A DNA stretch of 64,000 nt. Origin: Prinia subflava. Taxonomy: Eukaryota > Chordata > Aves > Passeriformes > Cisticolidae. The stretch lies in assembly GCF_021018805.1 (NCBI RefSeq), contig NC_086258.1:18816692-18880691 (forward strand), written 5' to 3'. A program made the translations under genes and the position numbers. The notes under the pieces are model-generated. The model made no database searches and was not told where the DNA came from. It saw only the letters and a program-made list of their open reading frames with translations. The first letter of the stretch is position 1. Each line of letters begins with the position of its first letter. This document shows, one piece after another, positions 12,666-27,479 of this stretch.

Positions 12666-15600
12666 ATTTATTACAGTCGCTTTCTGAGATGAACTCTACC
12701 AGTCATCGCTTAGTCTTGAGATGAGAGCAGCAGCTTCTTTTTAAACTTCATTGATGTCTTTTTTTGAAAGCTACTTTATGAAAAACATCTTTACTAGATG
12801 AAATAGATTTAGGACTTTAGCATTACAGGCTTTGATTTTAAGCGGGCTTCAGATCTTCAGACAGTTCCTATTCAAAATGTACAGACACTTAAATGCTTTA
12901 ACACTGAAGCTTCTGAGCACCTGGCTGGAGAACTTGGACACCCAAAGGCCATTGAAGGTTTCCCTGTGTTGCCCTGCTTTTGGCTGTCAAGGAGGATTTT
13001 AGTGCAGAAGGCTGTGGGTAATGGCATTAGGGTGCCAGTGTAATCCTGAAAAGGATCTGGAGCACGGTGGTGGCAGACTCAAGCACTGATGGGCAAGTGT
13101 GTACCACGCCTCTGTATAAATAATTTAGAGTAATTCCTATTTTTGTCCTGCCATCTATCTCAGCTTGGTCTGCTGACCAGACTGAAAGCTGTAAAGAGCC
13201 CTGAATTTGGGGCTGAAGCAGCATGTATGTTATACAGAGTGAAGGTGCCTGCTTCCACACAAATGGGTCTGGTTTGTTTTGTTTCCCCAAGTTTGGCACG
13301 TGGGATGGAGAAGTTTTAGAGTAGATGCAATGCTGAACAGCACCAGGAACCTGAGAAGTGCTGGCGCTGCAGTGAGGGGGTGGATGTCATAGAAATGGTG
13401 TCCGTGGTGCTGGGTTCTGCTGCAGAGAGAGATCAGGTCTGTCCTGCCTTAGGGAGCCTGCATTTGGATGTGGTCTGGCTGCCTCACCTGCCTGATCACT
13501 GCCTTAGTGGTTCTTTTCACTGACATTTCACAGCCAGTGTCTCAGAAGAGCTGCCTGAAAAAAGGAAGGAGTTTATACCATGAAAAAGGAGAGGACGTGC
13601 TTGTTTCCTTCCAATTACAGGGAACTTTAAGCCTGCTCTCTCCTTAGTTTGTTCTGTTTGGAGTGATACGAACCAGAGAAAAAACCGTGGGATTTTCTTC
13701 ATCTGTGATTTTCTTACCCCGCCCGTGGTGATCTCGTATCTGTTTAAATCTGAGACCTATTTCTGTGCAACATAAGCCTTGTTTTGTGACAGCTTATTGT
13801 ATGCACATTCCGTGTGCATCTCCTGCTCTTAACTGCTTAGTGTGTTCTGAAGGAGTTATTTTTACTACTGTCAGTGGTGTTGAGCTTTGCAGCACTGGGT
13901 GTATCCTGTTCTGCATCCTGCCTGCACAGAGCAAGCAGCCTTCAGAGGATTCAGGGACTTGTACTGCTGCTGGTGATGGAGAGGGCAGAAAAGTGAGGAG
14001 GTTCAGCCTGCGAAAACTGTTGGGTTTTTGATTGTCTGAAATTGATATGGGATTGAAAAACATACCTGAAACAAATTCCAATGCGGAAAGTGCACTGCTC
14101 AAATGTGTGTTTTCCGAAGGCTGTGGCAGTGAGGTGTGTTATTCTGTCAGTGCTTTTTCCATCTTTTCTTAGTTCCTATTGCATTCTGATGTCCTCGGTG
14201 TGAGCTGTAGTCCCTGATGCTCTGCTGACAGACTGTGGCCGTGTCCCTGGTGTGCCCAGGGGAAGCTCTGAGCAGCTCAGGCTGCAGCTCTGAGGGATAG
14301 GCCTGGCCCGCTGGATATGCTGCCCCAGAGCAACTTTACACAAATTCCTTCTCTTTTGAACTTTGTGTTTCATTTTTAGTTTCTTGGGGACTTCCTTAGG
14401 GTGGCTTGTGTGTGTGTGTTTTGGAGGGTTAGATTTTGCCTAGATCTGCATTAGTAGTGGCTGGATCTTGAGAGTAGTTTGAATTTCCCAGAACTTTTGG
14501 GACACAAGGGTTAGGTATAATCCTTACATGTGAATTGCTGCCTTTTTTTGTATTTTAATGCAGCCCATGAGTCTGCTGGTCTTTGTTGTCTTCACTGTCA
14601 ATGGCTCACAGGCTCCTTTCCTGTGGAGACAAGAGTTGAGCTTGCTGAGTACCCTAAAGCCACCTCCTGAATTTTTCTTCCTGCTCAAATCTGATCTTGA
14701 CTGCAGTTTGTCCGGGAGACAAGCCCTTGTCCAACAAGGTAAAACAGCTGGCCAGGCTCACTGGGGGCATGTGGAGGCTTTGGTATTCAGTCTCAGTGGT
14801 CTCTGAAGCAGAGGGTGCCCATCAGGCCAGGTTGTGCCTGCCATTATTTGAACCTGGTGGCTTTTTTACCACTCTCGTGGAGCTTCTGTGAGCTGTGTTA
14901 TCTGAAGAGACACAAGGCCTTTCCATCCATCCCTGCTGAACCCTGAAAAAATGCTGGAGCTGATTAAAGAGGCACATTCCCTCTGGAGATGGGGCTTCTT
15001 TGAGCAAAGGAATGTAGGTCATGGTTAAGTATATAAAATGAGAAACTGTTCCATTGTAGTGGCAGCATTTCACCACAATAATCCAGTGAGGTCCTTGCAC
15101 TAATAGAAAACCTGTTCTTATATACATGCTATTTAATATGACTCATTAAGCAAGCCTAATTAAACAGCAGGTTCAGCCTTACTGAATAACATGGCACATA
15201 CAATCCTTAAGGGTTTAGTGTTGGCACCCTGACCAGTTCATCCTCCTGTGTGCCACGTTTTGCCTATCCAATCCTAGTTCTCTGCTGTCAGAGCCCAAGG
15301 CCAGGGTAAAGGAGAGCAGGGAGGCTTGAAGCTCCATTAAGTATCTGATGGGATAAAGGTAACAGTGCATCCATGGCAGTCTGAGCCAGGCACAGAGCTC
15401 CAGGGTAATGAGGAATGAATCCAAATGGAGGAATTAAGTGGGATGGAAGCTGGCTGTTTGGGGAGAAGGAGGTCCTCTGTGGTTACTGCTAGACTTTGTT
15501 GCAAAGGTGGGTGTTGTAACATGCAGGGGATCACCTTAATGCACACCTGATAAGGGATGTGTCCCCAAAAAATTCTGACAGGAAGATGAGGAATGCCTGT

Positions 15601-18600
15601 CAGCAGCAAGCCTCGGGCTGGTGGTTGTTATGCAAATGTTCATGGTTGAGGACTTCTCAATAAAGATTCTACTGCATCTGGTGCTTTCTGGATTTTGTGT
15701 CATTTCATATTCCTAGCAAAAGTGTGCCTTTTGTGGCTTTTTCTGTATACTCAACATACTTTTTAATCTTGACATTATCTTGAGTACATGAGTAGATACT
15801 TGAATATATGCAGAGTGTTCACCTTTGCATGGAGAAATGCCATTTTCTTGGTGTATTACTCTCCCCAGTTTAACAGTGCTCCTGTTTTTTGCACCATGTT
15901 CAGCCCCAGTGCTGCAGCATTTCAGTGGCTGATGGCACAGTACCCTGCATATGCCTGCAAAGCTGAGCAACCTTTTTTAAGTAAAAATCACTGTTGTAAG
16001 CATAGGAGTGTCCTGGCAGTGCCTCGTGTGACTTGGTTGGAGTTGCTGCTGGGGGTTACATCTCCTGCTCAGGAGCCTGCCACATCTGAGTAGTGTGCAA
16101 TGGCAATTAATGAGCAGGGGCAGTTTTAAGGAGGAACTTAGTTTGTGTGTTTAATTAGGAATGACAGGCCATATAATGCAGCCTAAGGCTTCTCTACCCA
16201 TGGATCCTTCCCAGAACGTGGCTGGGGCTCAGCACCTCGGAGCAGTTCTGCTTACGGTTGTGCTATTGCTGTTCAGCTCGTGCCATGTGACTTTTCAGCA
16301 ACTCTGAAATCTGCTGTCCAGTCATTCCTTTCCTCGGTCACAGGCCTGCAGCTTTCTCCCTGTTTCAAGGCTTTTCAGAACAACCCTCACTGTGGCATTT
16401 TGTCAGTGCTGGGTAAAGACAGAGTTCACTTAACCTCAATTTTTTTAGAAGAGGCAGAGCACTACTCCAGCTGTCAGGGGAGCAGAGCCCTCTCAATCAT
16501 CTTGCAAGGGTATTTTTATAGTGTTTGCAAATCTGCTCTACCTGTGTTTATGGCTCAGTGTTTCACTGGGGCTGTGATGAGCTGAAATCCCTCTCTTATA
16601 GCTGAAGTCAATAAAGCAAGGAGTGTGTTATGTATGTACAGCACATAACAGAATCTGATGTTAAAGCAAAATACCCATTTACCTACTGTATATGTGCATA
16701 GCAATACATCCTCAAAAAAAGTAATTTTAGGAAGTAGACATCAAGTGAATTACAGTTCCAGGAAATACGGGGCTTGCTGTCAAGGATAACAGACTTGGCT
16801 TAAGAAGGTAAAATTTATTTTGCAGAGGAGATTATTGATTAGTTGTTCACCAGACTGTTTTTATTGTTTGATGTGTAGATGCAAAGGCATCCAGATGTAC
16901 AAAGCATGCACTTGGAGTCAAGCCACTTGCAGGGATAGAGATCAGTGGCTTTGTAATGGATTAGCTTTATCATTTGTCCTGAGTATTTTTTCTTCTTGGT
17001 TAAGATATTTGCTGTTAGCACAGGTAAAGTGCAAGACTCTGTATTGCATCTATGCTAGGACCTGGTACCTTTCTGCTCTGAGAGGTGCTCTGGATGCTAT
17101 TTTTAGAGGGGAAAAAAGAGCCTCTCACTGCCTGGCCATTTGGAGGCAGAACTGCTGACTTTGGGCAAACAGGCTTTTACTGCATTTTGCTTGTGCTGTC
17201 TGGAGTGAGCACTTACTCCTCTAAGGGCATCTCTGAAGAGCTGCTTACGTCCAGTTAGGTTACACCTGAGAGTCCACAGAGGCACTGAAGGTGCTTTAGA
17301 TGAAAGACCTTGGCTCAACTCAGACCTCAGGCTGAGCTGGCACATCTGAAGGAGGGGTGGGAAGGACAGGAGGGGGGCAAATGCACTTTGACTTGAAAAC
17401 TGTCGAATGTTTCACATTTACAAACAGATCTCCCAATGCATCTTCCCTATCCAGCTCTTCATTGAAATACCTTACAGGTGATGTTACTGTGTGATGTTTG
17501 TGACATTGGGCCAAGAAGACACTAAAGACATTTTCCTGCTAGCAGCAGTTTCCTGATCTGTATGCAAGGTGAGGGATACAGCAAAACATCCCTTAAAACA
17601 GTTTTAAACCTCAGTTTGAAAAATGCTGTGGCTTTAGTCTTTGACATTTATGGGGAAATAGTCAGCTCTGAGGTGAGTTCTGCTAACAATCTCACCTTGC
17701 CTTGCCTGTAAGAGATGACCTTTCAGAGATGTTTTTAGTGAAGGGGCAGTTGCAGGTCTTGGAAACGCTCCTCTTGTTAAAAATGGAATATTTCACAGCT
17801 TCCTAGTTGGCCTAGAAGTATGTTACTCCCCTGGGGACTCTTCGGATGCTGGTTCTCCTAAACATGTAAGCCTGCCTTGAAAACTGGATTTGAGTATCTT
17901 GGGAGATATTTTTTCCCAGTAATCTGTGATTGCTCTACAACTATTGGGCTGTAGAGCCTGTGCAGAGAGGAGGAGCATAAAGAAATATTCCTACAGGAGG
18001 TTTGTAGTTGTCTATATGTTATGTCCAGAGGAAAACCACACTGGCAAGGATTAATGCATGTAGAAAGGATTTTGCCTTAGAAGACGTGTAGAGGAGAACT
18101 TAATCTACCTTTGAGCAGGCTTAGAATGGGAACTGTGCGTACATTGTACAAAACCAGGGAGCATGTGGTTTGATGGTTCCTCTGGTTCCTGTGCCACTGC
18201 TGTAAGTGTTTGCTTAGGCCATGGGCTCAGTGAGTTCTGTGAGCCATTTCTAGGTGTGCTGCTTGGTTGCTTGGTTCTCAAGGAAAAGAGGGGGAGAAAA
18301 AAAGATTCCCCAAGCTATAACCTTGAATTATTGTCACATCAGATATTCCACTGAATAACTGAACCTGCAGAGTAATGTGGAGAGGAGAGTGGTGTTTCCA
18401 TGCGGCTGTTGGATGTTCTGCTGGGCAAATGCTGTGTCTCAGGCTGCTGGCAGAATCTAGAGAGCTTACAGTAAATGGTTTAGAAGTCAGCCAAGAAAAT
18501 ACCCAAAAGCAAAATGATACAGGAGTGTTGTATGATGACATTGATGAGTTTTAAATATAGTGTTGAAAGCTTTGTGCTCTGGCTGAGATGAGAAGGAAGA

Positions 18601-21600
18601 AAGAGTCAGTCCAGTAAACTTACCTGTGCAAGGGGTGAGAGACAAGGCTCTGCTCCAGGGGTATTAAGTCAGACTCTGCAGGGCTTTTGTTTCTGTCTCT
18701 ATTGTATCATAACTGTCACCAGTTCTTGTTGAGATTTTTCTCAGATTTATTGAAAGGAATTGGAGGTTGGTTGCTTTTGTATAATAGAGTGCAGAAGCAG
18801 AAGGCAGTGAATTAAACCTGCTGTGGCTGGGAGATGTTTTAGTCTTGCCCCAGCCATTCCGCAGGTGGTGGATCCACCCCTCACACAAAGGGATGTCACA
18901 GTGCAGGGGTTGCAGAAATCCAGTCCTTTAATATCTGGGTTTCTGTAGCTCGATGTATGGATTCAATAGGGACTGTTCCTCCTTTTTGTAATGGCCAATA
19001 CAGCATTTATGTATGTAGGGGATAGCTGAAAGTCTTTCAGTGAATAGAAAATGCAGCTGAGGTTTTTTGGGCAATGATGCAATTGTGCTGCATTGTCCCA
19101 GTAGCATTCACGTACTCTTCTGCAGTGTGAGCTGGGGGAGTGGCTTTGCTGTTTATCAGAAATAAATGCATGCACGGGGTACCCACACTGTACTGAATTT
19201 TGGGTAGATTCTCTCTAGCATTCCAGAGGTTGCTTCAGCTAATGTAAAGGCTTTGATTATTTTTTTAAAGCAATGTTTGACTTAACTGTAGATACAGCTG
19301 GCTCAGAAGGCGTGTTATTTAACAGGAAGCCTTTGCAGAATGCGTGCTCTGCCTTGGAGCAAGCATTGGCCATTGTGCCTCTTAAAGCAGTGTTTGCTGT
19401 GTGCCAGGAGGGAGCGAGGTGACCCCAGACCTCTGCCCTGGCTGTGTCCCCACAAGAGACAGTAACGCTGGTTTCCTTGTCAGCTAAATTTGAGTGTCCC
19501 CAGAGTGCTCTTAGTCACTGGTTGTGGAAACTGCCCCCAAGGCCAGCCCGAGCATCCTGTATTTCTCAGCCAAGCTAGCCAGGTCCTGATCCACCTCTGG
19601 AATCCTCTGCCTTCCCTCTTCTCCTCGGGCTGCAGGCAGCCTGTCTGTCCATGCAGCATTCCTCCTATGTAACAGAGCTCTAAGGCACTGCAGTGTGTTT
19701 GGGGAGTGTGTTCTGCATGTGAGATCAACCAGGAATATTTCCCCAGGGGGATGCTCTGATTCCAGAGCAGGCATGAAGCTGGGAGAAGGTACAAGGGAGG
19801 CTGGGCAGCTTCATGCACTTGCTGCCTGGGATTGACTTGGGAATGTGGCATGACACAGCATTTGCTATGCTTTCAGCTACAGCTATTTATACATTGCTTT
19901 TCAGGGTTATTTTGTCTCCTCTAGGAGTTTCTGTACTTGATAAAATATTCTTGCTCAAGTTTATTAAATTTGCTGAAGTTCCTAGCCTATTTGAGTGTCT
20001 TGGCTCTTTGGCAGTGCTCTAACTCTGGATCCAAACAGGGCTGAATGTGAGGGAATTTTTTCTTTAAGATATATCTGGATTCAGTCCCCTAAATTAGTTT
20101 GACCTGAAGACTGGACTTGCATTGAGTCTCATATGGGAACCAAAACAGGCACACTAGAGATTTAAGGATAACACACTAATATCTTCCCTAGGAGAGAAAA
20201 TTGCAGTAATTGTGAAACCTTTGCTGTCTGTGGGGGAAGGGACTCCTGTGAGGGTGGTAGTGGAGGCTCTGGTGAAAGAAAGGGAAAGGAGAGTGGGCTG
20301 TATTACACTAACCATCCTGTGTCAACCTCCTACGCTCGGGTGTCGCATGGCTGACATCCTATCAAAGAGCTCTGGCTGTGTCCAGAATTTTAAGCAGCTT
20401 TATAAATAGTGTTGCTCAAACTGCCTGTGTGTGCAGAGACTGTGAACGACTGGGGTAGACCAAAATATTGTTGGTTTAATTTTTGAACCAGTCCAAAAAT
20501 GGGAGCAAGAAAGAGTAGAAACCTGAAGTGTAGAAACACCCATGGATTATCTCCTTCCTCTGCAGTCTGGGGGGTCTGTGAGAGAGGCAGCATTGCTGGA
20601 GATGGCAGGCTGTGAGACTTGCAAGGCATGAATATGTGAATATTGTCAAGGCATCTGAAACCATTCTTTCTCTCCTACTTGCCTGATGTCTTCCTGCTCG
20701 CAGGTTATGCTGTGTCTGAATAATTGTGAACAATTAGAAGCTAATTTAAATGGCTGGTTTGTATTCACAGCAGCAGCAAATGAGCTAACCAGCTGGAAAG
20801 CAGACACGGTGATTTTCTGTTGATACGTCTCCCTCTTGTTGTTCCCTGGCAGTTTTTGCAAGGTGGATTTTTTGCTGTGGACTAATAAGAAGTTTCTCCT
20901 GCACTGTGCTGACCTGATTGCAAAGGGGAAAGAGGATGCTTTGTGCCCTAGCACCGTTAGCACCAACCCAGCAGAGCCCAGTTTAGCTCACCAAAAGAGC
21001 CCACCCTGGTTTGCTCCGGGAATATCGAGCAAAGGAATATTTTTTGTGGATACACTCTTTACTTCTAATCTCGAAGATGTAGAAAGGTGAGATACACCTG
21101 TTGTGCCTTGGGAGTGAATTGGCCAGCAGCAGTCACACAGCTTTCCTCACAGTATCCTTTTTATCCTCTGAAAGGCAGATGGAGTTCTGAGCAGCCCCAC
21201 TCTTTCCTCCAGACCTGGCAGTATGCCCCAAATGCAGCTCAGAGTGGCCAGTGACAAATTTCCATGCTGCTGATGCTGTCCACATGGCATCCTCATCCAT
21301 CCAGGTCCAGCAAGAACCTGGAAAACCTGTTACATAATAACTGCCATCTCCCTCCAAAGGCAACAATCTGAGGAATTCTTCTGCTTCAGGTAGATGAAAG
21401 AGCTACTGGACAGACTTTTTGCACACAAGGAGGTTCACAGCTTAATTGGCAAGTTAAAGCAGTGGGCTGTTGGGAATCCTGGGAATCCAGACCAGAGGCT
21501 GAAATGGGATTCTCTTCTTCCTGTCACACTGGGCAGTGTCAGCTCCATGTGAGCTCCTCAGGGAGCTGCTTCTAGCAGCCAAATGCATCTCCCTTAGAGC

Positions 21601-24600
21601 TTGTCAGATGCTGCCAGAAGAGCAGCACAGCACTGCCTCCACCTGCATGGTCAGGTGTTCACCAGGGTGTCTGCAGCCATTCCTTAGGTCCTGTTGGAAC
21701 CAGGCATCTCTTGACACACTGGCCTTGGGGACCTGTGGAGCTGCTGAGTCCTACACAGCAGTTTCTTCCTGGGAGTTGCTGACTCTGGTCTGTGCTTTGG
21801 GTGAAGCTTTACTGCAGGAGCAGTGTTGGCTGATGTAGAGGCAAAATGTTGTCCATTTTCCTGCTTACTTCTCAACCAGCTTCTCCTGTGCCTGTAACTC
21901 GGTCTCCTGCGGTTTTCCTCAGGTAACAGTGCCATCTGGTGCTGGAGCACTGCTCTTGGTCAAGCTTTCCTCAAATACTTAGGCAGAGATGATAGGAGAG
22001 TGGTATTGCTTTTATTTTACTCAGCCATCTTACTGTAAGATGGGAGAGGGTGTCCTGTAATAATCTGTGCTTTTGGGACATTGTACCTGGAGATGATCCT
22101 TTTGTCTTTTCTATTTAACAGTTGATGTTCCCAGACCTGCTGTAACCCAGAAGACTGAGTACATGAGGCAAGAACTGTAAACACTGAGAAGGAAGATCAG
22201 TTTTACAATAATCTGCTGCTAAGAATGAAAATCTAACATTTAGATTAAATCCTGTAACTAGGGACATCTTTGAAAGATTCCCTGTAGGATTCTAAGTGAC
22301 TTCTTAGTTGCTAAATCTTCTCTTGAAATATCTTTACATGTTTTCTAGTCATAGCCATGTACTTTCAAACTTAACCCTTCTCTATCTCTATGCTGAGCAT
22401 CATTATGTTCATGCATTCTGAATTATTTTTACTTTATTATTTTATTCTTTTTATTTCCTCTAAAGTTTTGTAAACTTTTTTGCAGACACAGCATTTGATT
22501 GTGTTCCCAGATGAAAGTCCTGGTTGTTGGTTGATGGGAGTAAGTAGATGGAATGTACTGTTTGAACAAACAGCACTTGATGACAAGGCTGGCAAAATTC
22601 AAACTCTTCTATAGTTTTTTTTCTTTAGATAACAGGTTGTTTTTGCTGCTTTACCCCTTTTTCAGACATCCATCCCAGGCTGGCATATGTAGGTGTGTGG
22701 TGGTGTTGAGCATTTACACACCAGATAGAAAAGTGAGGCTGGGGATACTGAAAAACTCAGAGTGGCTGTTGTTTATGCAGCTTTGCTTGTCTACTTCCAG
22801 GATCCTCCTCTCTCCCAGCTACATTCTCTCTTCTGGGAAATGCTGCCTAACCTGCCTATTTTCCTTTAAATAATAACAACCCAGCAACCTTCCTGTTGTC
22901 TTATCCTCCTTCCCTCAAATTACTGCCTTACACTTCAGAGTTGTGTGTTCACTGGGCCAGGGGATCTGTGTTGTAGTGTTTTCCAAAATGTCATGTAAAT
23001 ATGCAGAGCCACAGAAGTGATTTGTTGCCAGTAAAATAAATAATACTTCTTGGACAAGGAAAATCCAAATAGAAGATTTACTTTTACTTAGCAAAAGATT
23101 TCTGTTAAAGCCAGATTCTTCTGCTCCAAAGCACAGCATTTGCCCACATTATAATTACAGTAAACTTTTGATTCTTTCAGTGATTTATTCAGACTTTTAA
23201 ACCCAATTCTACCTCTTGGAAAAGGAAAGTAGAATCTTTCAGCATCTTTCTGCCAGGAGGCTCAAAGGTGATATTTGTTGGGAGGAGGGGAAGATCCTGA
23301 ATTGTTCGACTGTGACTGAAAGACCAGAACCTTGCTGTGGGAGGAGTTTTGTACTTTATTACCCAAAAATAAAAAACAATAGGTTATGTGGTCAGAAATA
23401 TCAACAGGAGCAAAAGTAGCTACAAATCCATTGCGGTTCGATGTGAAAATAGGGGAGACTCAGGAAGCTTCAGCCTGAAGTTGGAAGGGACTCATCTGAG
23501 TGACTTCAGGTTTCTGTGTCTCTGTAATATGTCATAAAGACAAATTACAGAGCTGTCACTTTGTCTTACGAGAGCTGCAGGTCCCCAGGGAGGCTCCACA
23601 ACGTTGGGAGATTATCAGAACTAATGACACAGCTGGATTTTGAAGCTGCTGTGTTACAAACCTCCCTGCACCTTTGGCAGTGTAAAAAGGGAATAGTGAT
23701 GTGGAGGCAGTGATCTGGTTCTCATTTTTCAGATTTCTCACCTGGTCTCCTGTGGGAGTTGCAGAGAGTTCTCTTCTTTGCTGCCTGCCATGAACTCACT
23801 TGTTTACTCACTGACTCTACGTGATGGCAGGTGCTGCCTGACTCTGACAGCCCTCGATACAGCTTGTGTGTAATTAGATAAAAAATCATGTTCCCTTAGT
23901 GCAGGGGTTTAGAGTTTTGTAGACATTCAGCTGGTGACAGGCAAATGTGTGTTAGAGCAGTGTGTGCTGGCCTGGGGCTGGAAACTGCTGGGTTCATCCC
24001 CACCACTGATGGAATCTTCATGAGCTAATTAGGAAATTCTGCTTTAGGCCATGCCTTTTTCTTGTTTTCTGAAAAAATTATAATGTTCAAACTGTACTAT
24101 TAGTCCACAGTAGTTTGCAGGTAACAGGCACTGCTTGGGCTTGGCTTAGTGGTGAATCTTAGTTTGTGCTGCTGTGGATGTGCCCAGTGTTGGATGATTG
24201 GCAGATTCAGAGCTGCCGGTTGCATGAACAAAAGAATTGTAATCTGTGATCAGGTGACTGCCTGCAGGTAGAGCTGCTGTGATGCAAAGCTGTCTTGGTT
24301 TCATCTTAGCCTCTGTGAAGTGTTCTAAAGCATTTATTTCAGATTGGGGAGCATTTTAGCACCCCTGCTGCCTACCCCTGTTCTGTCCCTCTGTTCCTGA
24401 AGTTAATCATCAACCTGACCTTTCACAGAGGGGTGTTTTGCCCTGCCCAAAGCAGCCTCATGAACGAGCTTTTGGACTCCTGCACAGAGTACAGGAAACA
24501 AAGATCCTGTTCACTGTCCTTCCCCTGCTCTGACCAAACCAGATGGAACTGTGTGTTCCTGAGTCACTCAAGGCTCTTGTTCAGTTGTTCAGTTGTTCGT

Positions 24601-24751
24601 ATTGAACAAATTTTTAATCTCCTGATGCAATTCCTAAGTAACTTAAATATTTTCTCCTTTTGTGATTCTTTGAGTGCTTTCAGATGACAACCATATAATG
24701 ACATTCTGAAAATGCAGAGTGATGCTAGAGTAAAATAGGTGAAAATCTCCA

Positions 24752-24914
24752 CAGGTTGCCCAGAGAAGTTGTGGCTGCCCCCTTCCCTGGAATTTTTTAG
24801 GGCCAGGTTAGACAGGGCCTGGAGCAACCTGGGATAGTGGAAGGTGTCCCTGCCCATGGCAGCGGGTGGAACGAGATGGTTTAAAGGTCCTTCCAGCCCA
24901 AACCATTCTGTGAA
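24752..24914 (+). mobile_element. CR1 LINE fragment (3' end), sense orientation
   Basis: The stretch contains the phrases typical of the avian CR1 3' end in order: GGTTGCCCAGAGAAGTTGTG, GGCCAGGTTAGACAGGGCC, GGAAGGTGTCCCTGCCCATG, then AGGTCCTTCCAGCCCAAACC and ATTCTGTGA. It is a 5'-truncated, diverged, non-coding copy of about 163 bp, as is usual for CR1. The terminal ATTCTATGA-like repeat is reduced to one degenerate unit. It lies in intron 1 of UBE2O, about 7.3 kb before exon 2. CR1 is the dominant LINE of birds and other sauropsids, which is the main clue to the host group. Confidence 0.92.
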
Positions 24915-27479
24915 TTAAAGGTATGAGTTATGTGGCAGAGCAGTGATCAGCTCAGTTCTCTGCTGGTGTAGGAAGCCAAATACTACTCTGACATTTAATA
25001 CTTGTGCAGGCAAAAGTTTAGACCTTGCCCCAGAAGGGTATAGTTCTTCTGTAAGTAATGCAGGAGTCTCCACAGCCTCTTGTCTCCAGAAAATTTTGAA
25101 TTTTTTGTCTGCAAGAGCCACAGGCTACTTGTGCTTACCATGTAGCAGTAGCCAGGAGGTGTCTTAGGCAGAACTTTTGTACCAATCAGTGCAAAAGATT
25201 TATTTTCGTATTTTTGCAGCTGCATCCCTCAAGGGTTGTTTTTAAAACCTTTTGTATTGTGTAGCTCATTGTTCAGCTCTTCTGGGTAGTAGAATTTTAG
25301 TTCTCAGGAGTTTTAAGTTTCTAGTAGTCTGTCTTCTGTCCCATTTGCCCATCTTCCTTTCCCATAAAAAACCCAGCATGGCTGGAAAACTCCAGTTAGA
25401 AGTGAAGCAACATGTGCCACTTCAAATGTCACAGTATGAATCAACTCTGAGCTTCCAGAGGATTCTCTGCTGTTGCTTTATCTTCTCTCCTCTTTTTACA
25501 ACTGCTCATGTGCAATGCAATCTGATGAATGTAGCACAAGTCTTTCACAGGAAGTGAATTTGGATATGGAACATTTTTTCCAAGAGTAGTATGTGGTGCC
25601 ATTGGTTATGTGTTGATACTGAAAAAATATTAAAATATCTTGGCTTCAGATCTTCTGGGTCATTGAATTTCTGAACCTTTGTCATCTAACTTGGTGTATC
25701 CGTGCTATATTTGGACAGCTGACTTGCTTTTTCAGACACCTCATCTAGATTTCAAATAATAACAGCTTATGTTTAGTTGATTGCTATACTACTGTTTTAG
25801 CTGAAGTGAATTTGAGTGTGTAATCAGACCTTAAAGTTAAAAAAATAAGAGCTGGGGAATGCTGAGTTGGGTTGGCTGCTGCCAGTTGTGCTCTTCCTGC
25901 CCATTTCCATGAGCACCCATCCCACAGCCATCCCAGTGCCAGGGCAGCTCTGGAGCTGCTTTGTTTTCTCCTAGTGCCTGGGGCTGGAGCTGGTGGTGGC
26001 CAGGAGCTGCTTCCTATAGTGAGGAGGTCTCCTCTTAATCTCCAGTAAGAGTCTGGCACTGGTCCCAGTCAAACCAGTGCATATGCTGGAGGTTTCCAAG
26101 TCACAGCTTCAGGACTGGAGGAAAGGATCTGTTTGCTTTTGGGTTTAGAAAGCAGGCCTGGGAGCTGTGGTACATCATGTCCTGTTTCAGGTGCTGAGAG
26201 GCTGTGTAGGTCTTTCAAAATACTTCCAGAGAGCCTGTCTGTCAGCTCAGTGAAGCAAGATTTTACCTTTTCACAGCACCAGGTGTTTGGATTTAGCTTC
26301 AACTGGCTATGGAGTGTGGTGCTGAGGTTTGGAGAGGTCTGTCATGCCTTCTTACCTGTTGCTGCAGTAGTTGCTTTCCCTGTGCTTTGCTCTTGACCTG
26401 TGTTTTCTGCATCTTCTGACCACTGATGTTACAGGTTTCCATGGCAGCTTCCAAGCTCTCAAGTTGGTGCTGTCCATTCAAAACAGAATGCTAATGAGGA
26501 GATTGTAGGGCACTGACAGTCCTGGTGACCCTGGAGGAATGTCCCAGGGAGTGCATTAATCTTTAACTCCAGAACAGATTCAGATATTGACTTGCCAGGA
26601 GAACTCTCCAGTGCAACTTAAAAGCCCCCTCCCTCTGTGTGAGTCTAAAGTTGTAACTGTTGATGTTGGACAGAAATCAGGTACCTAGATCATGTCTCCT
26701 CCATCACAGTGTTTGTCCACTGTTGCAAAAAGACAAGTGTGATATGTTTTCTGTGGATAAAACATTGGCTTGACTAAAAAGGAGACTACAAAATTATAAT
26801 ACATCTGAAAAAGGCATTATTTTTCCTCTTACACTTTGTTTTCTAGTCCCATTGAGAAAATTCAAAATAGGCTTCACAAAATTGCAAGTAATTTCTTTTT
26901 TTTTTAACTTTTTTTTGTTTACAGTTGTAGGTGCAGAGCCTGGGGGCAGTGCTTTAAATGAGATCAGTTACACAAGATATGCAAGGGGAGGGTTGGGACC
27001 TGTGAGATGGACAAGTAGCCCAGACTGAGTAGAAGTGACAGGTTTGTGCAGGTCACAGCCTGGCCTCTCTGCCCTTGTGGTGCCCACTGCTGTCCAAGTC
27101 CATGTTTAAGTCAGGAGGCAGAAGCAGCTTTCGTAACAGATAATTCACTTCTGAGTCAGCTGGATGTCTCAGCCATCATACAGCAGTTCAGGTCAACGTA
27201 CAGAGTTTCATATCCAGCATTGTGCCTTTCTCCTTTTTTTTTTTATTTTGTGGTGCCTTGTATTCTCATTTTTATAAGCAGATACCAATGTGTATGTGTT
27301 GCTTTTTCTCCTCCATCTGTACAAGCTTATTTCCAGAGCTTTTGTTTTGGAGGGTGAAATTCAGAATGTGTCTGGAATACAAAGTGATGTTGTCACCACA
27401 GTGGTTGTGTTGAAGGTAAAGGCTGTGGGATCACACTATCACCCCTGAGCAAATACAATTTTTATTGGTCAGACATTGC

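Noticed and set aside
16626..16650. 8-bp inverted repeat with 9-base loop
   Set aside because: TGTTATGT/ACATAACA is short enough to be expected several times by chance in 64 kb.
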